Positions 59,332 through 64,000 of a stretch of DNA of 64,000 bases are shown piece after piece (position 1 is the first letter of the stretch; each line of letters starts with the position of its first letter). The notes beneath the pieces were generated by a model. The model ran no database searches, was not told the DNA's origin, and saw only the letters and a list, made by a program, of their open reading frames with translations. The stretch is from Sarcina sp. DSM 11001 (GTDB taxonomy: Bacteria > Bacillota > Clostridia > Lachnospirales > Lachnospiraceae). The stretch is from assembly GCF_900101015.1 (NCBI RefSeq), contig NZ_FNFZ01000005.1:1-64000 (forward strand). Reading direction: 5' to 3'. A program made the translations under genes and the position numbers.

Positions 59332-60887
59332 GAAGCTGTCTCCTTTCTGTGGATCGTCTCTCCCTGCATAGCCCGGTAGATGTCCTCCTCGGAAAATTCC
59401 TTTCTGGCGAACTCTTCCGTGATACGGCCCTGGTAAAGAACGAGGATCCGGTCACAAATCAGCATGAGATCCTCGACACCGGGCGACGTGATGAGCGCAC
59501 AGGCATTGTCCCTGAATCCGTGGTTGATGCTGTGCAGGATGCTGTCCTTGGCTTCGATATCCACTCCCCTGGTGGGTTCGTCGAGCAGGCAGACCCTGGG
59601 GTGCTGCTCCATGACGCGGCCGACCAGGACCTTCTGTTTATTTCCTCCGGACAGCTGCTGTACCTCCTGCAGCTGGGAGGCCACCTTGATCTCCAGCCCG
59701 TCAATGCTGCGGGCCGCCGTCTCTCTTTCTCTGGCCGAATGCAGGATCCCTGCGCGGGAGATTTTGTCCAGAATACTCATGGTGAGGTTCTGCCGCACCG
59801 AGGCGATGGGGACCATGCCTTCCGCCTCGCGCTCCTCGGTCAGATAGACGACTCCGTCCTTTGCCGCCGCGGACGGGGAGGAATAGGAAACCTCCTTTCC
59901 GCACAGGACCATTCTCCCGCTGTCATGCCTGTCCGCGCCGATGATGCTGCGGAACAGCTCCGTGCGCCCGCTGCCCCGCAGGCCCGCCAGGCCCACGATT
60001 TCCCCTCTGTGGAGAGTCAGGCTGACGCTCCGGAACTTGCCGAAACTGGTAAAGCCTTCGAGCGAAAAGAGGACCTCCTCAGTTGCCAGAGAGGACAAAT
60101 CCTCTCCCTGCTTTGCCTCATAATTCTCATTGCCGACGATCAGTCCCGCCAGGGTCTTGAGGTCGAGTTCCTCCCTGCGGACACTCTTCACATTTTGCCC
60201 GTCCCGGATGACAGTGACCACGTCGCAGACCTCCAGAAGCTCCTTTGTGTGGTGGGAAATAAAGATGACTGTCTTTCCCTCTTCGGTCAGGCGCTGGATG
60301 ATCCCGTACAGGATCTTCTGATCCCTCTGCGACAGGGAGGCGGAGACCTCGTCCATAATGATGAGCTCTCCCTTCTCCACATAGCAGGCCTTGATCACCA
60401 GGAGAAGCTGGCGCTCGCTGACCGACAGGTTCCGGACCTGCAGATCCGGATCCATGACCAGCCCCGCCTCCCGCAGGATCCTGCCTGCCCTTCTGGAGAG
60501 CTCCTTCCAGTCAATGATCTTTTTTCCCTCGATATACTGAGGAAAAAAAAGATTTTCCGCCACAGTGGACTCCTCAATGACCTGGGGTTCCTGGGTGATG
60601 ATGGAAATATGATGACGCCTGGCCATGATCGGAGTAAGGGCGGAAAAGGTCTCTCCGTCCAGGAGGATCTGTCCGCTGCTGGGTTCTACCAGCCCGGACA
60701 TAACACCCACCAGGGTGGACTTGCCTGCCCCGTTCTTGCCGATCAGGCCGTGTACCTCGCCTTTCTTTACAGTGAGGCTGACATCCCGGAGCGCGACCGT
60801 TCCTGAATAGAGCTTGGTGATGTTCTTCAGTTCAAGCGCGAGCGCCGCCGCGCCGCCTGCTTTTGCTTTTTCCTGCTGCAGATTCAT
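59328..60887 (-). CDS. Sugar ABC transporter ATP-binding protein with two ABC domains (RbsA-type)
   Basis: The 519-residue protein has two tandem ATPase domains. The N-terminal one has GKNGAGKST, a signature LSVSERQLLL and MDEVSASLS. The C-terminal one has the degenerate Walker A GLRGSGRTE, signature LSGGNKQKVLVG and LLDEPTRGVD. The degenerate second P-loop is normal in RbsA/MglA proteins. It powers uptake of the sugar delivered by the lipoprotein. It lies between the FGGY kinase and permease genes. Confidence 0.92.
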   Translation of the reverse strand: MNLQQEKAKAGGAAALALELKNITKLYSGTVALRDVSLTVKKGEVHGLIGKNGAGKSTLVGVMSGLVEPSSGQILLDGETFSALTPIMARRHHISIITQEPQVIEESTVAENLFFPQYIEGKKIIDWKELSRRAGRILREAGLVMDPDLQVRNLSVSERQLLLVIKACYVEKGELIIMDEVSASLSQRDQKILYGIIQRLTEEGKTVIFISHHTKELLEVCDVVTVIRDGQNVKSVRREELDLKTLAGLIVGNENYEAKQGEDLSSLATEEVLFSLEGFTSFGKFRSVSLTLHRGEIVGLAGLRGSGRTELFRSIIGADRHDSGRMVLCGKEVSYSSPSAAAKDGVVYLTEEREAEGMVPIASVRQNLTMSILDKISRAGILHSARERETAARSIDGLEIKVASQLQEVQQLSGGNKQKVLVGRVMEQHPRVCLLDEPTRGVDIEAKDSILHSINHGFRDNACALITSPGVEDLMLICDRILVLYQGRITEEFARKEFSEEDIYRAMQGETIHRKETAS

Positions 60888-61020
60888 AGACTTCCCGTTT
60901 CTGATCTTCTTGAAATCGTCCTGTAATCTTCTGGTTATGACTGCCGTTTTTTGTATAAACTAAGTGCCGGTTCGCTTTGTGCGGTTCAGAAGGAGACAGA
61001 AAACCGTTCCCTGTCTCTTT

Positions 61021-62532
61021 TTACTGGAACATCGGCATCAGGACCTGCATCAGGGCCTGATAGCGCAGGTACATGGTCCGGTACAGCGCTGCGTTTTTTT
61101 CGTCCGGCAGGTACAGCCGGTCTTCACGCACAAACCTCTTTGCCGCTTCCTCCAGATCAGGGAACAGGCCCGCTGCCGTTCCGGCCAGCATCGCCGCGCC
61201 CATGCAGCCGGCATTTTCATAACCATCCGTCGTGACGACGGGCTTTCCGGTCGCATCCGCCTTGATCTGGCACCAGACGGGGCTTTTCGCGCCGCCGCCC
61301 AGGCAGACGATGCGGTCCGCGGCAAGTCCCAGCTCCTGTGTGGCTTCGAGGATCCGGCACAGGTTCATGGTCACGCCTTCCATAAAGGCTCTCACGATAT
61401 GTTTCTGTCCGTGGGCGGTCGACAGGCCGATCAGGGTGCCCTTCATTTCCGGGCACAGGTCCGGCGGTCCCGAACCGATCAGATGCGGCAGGGCTATGAG
61501 GCCCTCCGCGCCCGGAGGGCAGTCTGCCGCCAGCAGGTCCATATAGTCGTAAGGGTTGATGCCCGCAGGGACCCCCGCCAGTGTCTCCCCGAAAAAAACA
61601 TCCCGGAACCAGCGGAGGCTGATGCCGCCCGACGCATAGGCGTGGATCATATAGAGTCCCGGCACAGCGCTGCAGTAGCAGGGCATCTGGCCTTTGGGAT
61701 CGAGGACCACGTCCTCTGTCAGGGCCATGGTGCACAGAGAGGAACCTGTCACGTCTGAAAAATTACCCGGGCGGATATTCCCGACTCCAATCGCTCCGCA
61801 GCCCAGGTCAATGCCGCCGATGGAAACCCGGGTCCCGGCTGCCAGGCCGAAACGAGCCGCAGCGGATTCTGTCACCCTTCCGACGATCTCCCCGGGCAAA
61901 GCGATCTCCGGGAGCTGGTCCTCCGTGATTCCCAGGTAGTCCAGCATCTCCGGCCAGTACTCTCTCTTCCGGATATCGTAATAAACGGATGATCCCAGGA
62001 TGGAATCCTCTCCGCAGGCCCGGCCTGTCAGGAGCAGTGAAAACCAGCCTTCCAGCTGGACGATCCTTCTGGTATTTCCAAAGACCTCCGGTTCGTTTTT
62101 TCTGATCCACAGAAGCTTGGCTCCGGGCCAGATGGCGTCCTCGCCAACCTGTCCTGTCCGTTTCCGGATCTCTTCCGGGCCGAAATGTCTGACGATCTCA
62201 CCTGCCTCGGCCGATGCCCGGCTGTCGCACCACAGAACAGCTCTGCGCAGCGGGCGGTTCTCTTCATCCAGAAGGAGCATGGTCTCCCCCTGTGTAGAGA
62301 AGCCGATGACGCCGATCTCCTTCGGGACGATCCCCGGGCGGGTCACTATATCCTGGACTGCGGCCGCAAAGGTCTCCGTATAGACCTCCGCCGCCATCTC
62401 CGCCTGCCCCGGGGCAGGTGTCTCGAAGAGATATTCCCGCGTACAGGAGGCGGCCAGCTTTCCATCAAGACCGTACAGGGCGGCCTTGAGCGCTGTCGTC
62501 CCGATATCCGCCGTGAGAATGTATTTTATCAA
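61021..62532 (-). CDS. FGGY-family carbohydrate kinase
   Basis: The product starts most likely at a TTG (IKYILT follows) with AAGG 6 nt upstream, giving 503 residues. An ATG further upstream lacks a site. Motifs: ADIGTTALKAALYG (phosphate binding), GFSTQGETML, the catalytic Asp in SIGGIDLGCGAIGVG, and LGGGAKSPVWCQI near the C-terminus. The family phosphorylates xylulose, ribulose, gluconate, glycerol or related sugars. Which one cannot be told. As the first gene of the operon it probably phosphorylates the imported sugar. A promoter lies upstream. Confidence 0.9.
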   Translation of the reverse strand: MIKYILTADIGTTALKAALYGLDGKLAASCTREYLFETPAPGQAEMAAEVYTETFAAAVQDIVTRPGIVPKEIGVIGFSTQGETMLLLDEENRPLRRAVLWCDSRASAEAGEIVRHFGPEEIRKRTGQVGEDAIWPGAKLLWIRKNEPEVFGNTRRIVQLEGWFSLLLTGRACGEDSILGSSVYYDIRKREYWPEMLDYLGITEDQLPEIALPGEIVGRVTESAAARFGLAAGTRVSIGGIDLGCGAIGVGNIRPGNFSDVTGSSLCTMALTEDVVLDPKGQMPCYCSAVPGLYMIHAYASGGISLRWFRDVFFGETLAGVPAGINPYDYMDLLAADCPPGAEGLIALPHLIGSGPPDLCPEMKGTLIGLSTAHGQKHIVRAFMEGVTMNLCRILEATQELGLAADRIVCLGGGAKSPVWCQIKADATGKPVVTTDGYENAGCMGAAMLAGTAAGLFPDLEEAAKRFVREDRLYLPDEKNAALYRTMYLRYQALMQVLMPMFQ

Positions 62533-62738
62533 AATATCCTTCCCTCTTCCGGTCCCCCTGGACATATGGAAAAACAAAACATGTCCGGGTAAGGTGCCGG
62601 ATATTTTTCAGATCATTTCATTCCTGCCATGCGCGAAGCCTGTTAAAAGCCTGACATGTACATGGCCTGTTAGAACCGTCCGGAGGTTTTAGCGCGTTGC
62701 CGCTTTGCCCTGTTAACGCATCAAAACATAGTTTTTTT

Positions 62739-62767
62739 ATTATAGCGAAATATCCCTTCTTATGCAA
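62739..62767 (-). promoter_or_regulatory. Promoter of the kinase-sugar ABC operon
   Basis: On the minus strand TTGCAT (62762-62767) is followed after 17 bp by a perfect TATAAT (62739-62744). The leader is about 200 nt and contains GTTAAC-type symmetrical words that could bind a LacI-type or other repressor. Confidence 0.6.
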
Positions 62768-63018
62768 TTCTTTGTAAATTATTTTATTGCCGCTTTTTAT
62801 TGCCGTTTATTGGGCAATTATTATATTGCACACAGCAGTCCCCACAAGGTAAAATGTTACTGGCCGCCTGTTGACCGGCCCGGGACGTTTTTCCCGTACT
62901 CGAGAAACGTTTGAAACAAAACGAAAACCCTGCCTGTACAGCCGGACGGCCTGAACATTCCGGCTGCGCATGCGCAGGCATTTCGACGAATCGCAACTGA
63001 CGACAGAGGGATTTAAAT
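62768..63018. other. Intergenic region between divergent kinase operon and AAA-ATPase-like gene
   Basis: About 250 bp without a recognisable gene. A promoter for the plus-strand gene was not identified with confidence. Confidence 0.4.
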
Positions 63019-64000
63019 CATGAGAGTGGTAGGACGCGGCATCCAGGAGTTCGAGAAAATCCGGGATGGAAACCTGTTTTATGTGGATAAGACGGACTTT
63101 ATTACCGCCTGGTATCGGCAGAGGGATGATATCACGCTGATCACCCGTCCACGTCGGTTCGGCAAAACTCTGACTATGGACATGCTGAACTGTTTTTTCT
63201 CCATCTCCTATGCGGGAAGGGCCGACCTGTTCAATGGCCTCCTGGTCAGTCAGGATAAAGAAATCATGGAGCTGCAGGGCACTGTGCCGACGATCAAGCT
63301 CTCTTTCGCGGGCGTAAAGGCGGAAACTTTCAGGGGCTTTCTGATTTCACTCGCCGGAAGAATATCGATTCTTCTTTCCAGATACCGCTTCCTGCCGGAG
63401 TCAGGCGTCCTCAACGAGGATGAAAAAGAATTCTTCTCAGAGATATCCCGGGTCATTCCGAAGATTCCCAACCCGGACAAGGATTCAGACAGCTATCTGG
63501 AATTCATTTTCAAACTGACCCACATTTTCCACCTTTTATCGGCCTGGCTGTTCCGATATCATGGAAAAAAAGTCTATATCTTCCTCGATGAATATGACAC
63601 GCCTCTGCAGACAGCCTACATGTATCACTACTACGACGAAGCGATCTCTGTACTGAGGGAATTGTTTTCGGAAACTTTTAAGGAGAACGAGTATCTGGAC
63701 CGTGCCGTGATCACAGGAATCACCCGCATCGCAAAAGAGTCCCTGTTCTCCGATATGAACAACCTGGCCGTCTGCTCTGTCCTTTCCGGTGGATATGACA
63801 GTTCTTTTGGCTTCACACAAGAAGAGATGAAAGCCATACTGAAGGAATACAGCCTTACGGACAAAAGAGACCTGGTCCGTTTCTGGTACGACGGGTTTAC
63901 GATCGGAAAGGAGACAGAAATCTACAATCCCTGGTCCGTCGTCAACTATCTTTGCGACAGAAAGAGCCCCCCGCAGGACTACTGGGCGCAGTCCGGAGGA
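63019..64000 (+). CDS. AAA-ATPase-like protein (PF09820/DUF1703-type), truncated by window end
   Basis: From the ATG at 63019 (AGAGGGA upstream) 327 codons are visible. The segment FYVDKTDFITAWY, followed by LITRPRRFGKTLTMDML, is the Walker A region of the AAA-ATPase-like family common in gut Bacteroidetes and Clostridia. VYIFLDEYDTPL is the Walker B region. The usual C-terminal PD-(D/E)XK nuclease-like domain would lie beyond the window. The gene is open to the end without a stop. The family is of unknown function and often multi-copy and mobile. A few basic residues follow the P-loop (RFGKT), as is typical. Confidence 0.9.

Overview
The window looks like the chromosome of an anaerobic Bacillota bacterium, most probably a gut Lachnospiraceae. 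This is an inference from gene content, not a database match. The supporting signs are consensus AGGAGG ribosome binding sites, TTGACA/TATAAT promoters, a YybS-type membrane protein, YkuK, clostridial-style MATE pumps, a MOSC-MogA fusion, and large secreted proteins built from MBG, Big_2 and fibronectin-III-like modules without a sortase motif. Most of the first 44 kb is transcribed on the minus strand.

Layout. 0.3-1.7 kb: tRNA-Ser(GCT) with its own promoter, and a small lipoprotein. 1.8-5.5 kb: an SbcD/SbcC-like (YhaO/YhaN) pair. 5.8-12.2 kb: a MATE pump, a nitrilase-family amidase, a YybS-like membrane protein, malic enzyme, and an LDH/MDH-family enzyme with an Arg at the substrate-discriminating position. 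12.7-19.0 kb: a DUF1858 protein, then a zinc-type uptake operon (fur-family regulator, znuA, znuC, znuB, probably a membrane protein) behind a promoter with a perfect Fur-type palindrome at the start of transcription. 19.2-23.5 kb: a decayed toxin-antitoxin module, YkuK, a DUF2828 (TROVE-related, vWA) protein, and a complete IS1380-family element with a 5-bp target duplication, lodged between the DUF2828 gene and its probable promoter. 23.9-29.7 kb: two paralogous secreted proteins and an 1158-residue secreted protein with a C-terminal GH114-like domain. 29.9-37.5 kb: a molybdate cluster (modE-like, moeA-like, moaA, MOSC-mogA, modA, modB, modC). 38.3-44.4 kb: a small secreted protein, a cupin-isomerase fusion, a PreA-like Fe-S dehydrogenase, a collapsed MFS transporter and a second MATE pump. 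44.8-56.6 kb, plus strand: a 2641-residue modular secreted protein and a 1172-residue secreted papain-family protease. 56.7-62.5 kb: a ribose-type sugar ABC operon with an FGGY kinase. 63.0-64.0 kb: the start of an AAA-ATPase-like/DUF1703-type gene that runs off the window.

The strongest signal not explained by individual genes is the density of short tandem duplications. Spacers between collinear genes are filled with degenerate repeats of about 14-90 bp. Unrelated genes carry in-frame expansions of 15, 18, 30, 36, 39 or 48 bp (YhaN, the zinc-operon membrane protein, ZnuC, ZnuA and the three giant secreted proteins). This suggests that slippage or duplication is unusually active or unusually tolerated in this genome. 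Other structured non-coding elements are a triple hairpin array at 37.75-37.88 kb, a dispersed palindrome present in inverted copies at 23.8 and 29.7 kb, and a GGGACGG-type palindrome at 26.0 kb. No CRISPR array, prophage or biosynthetic gene cluster was seen.
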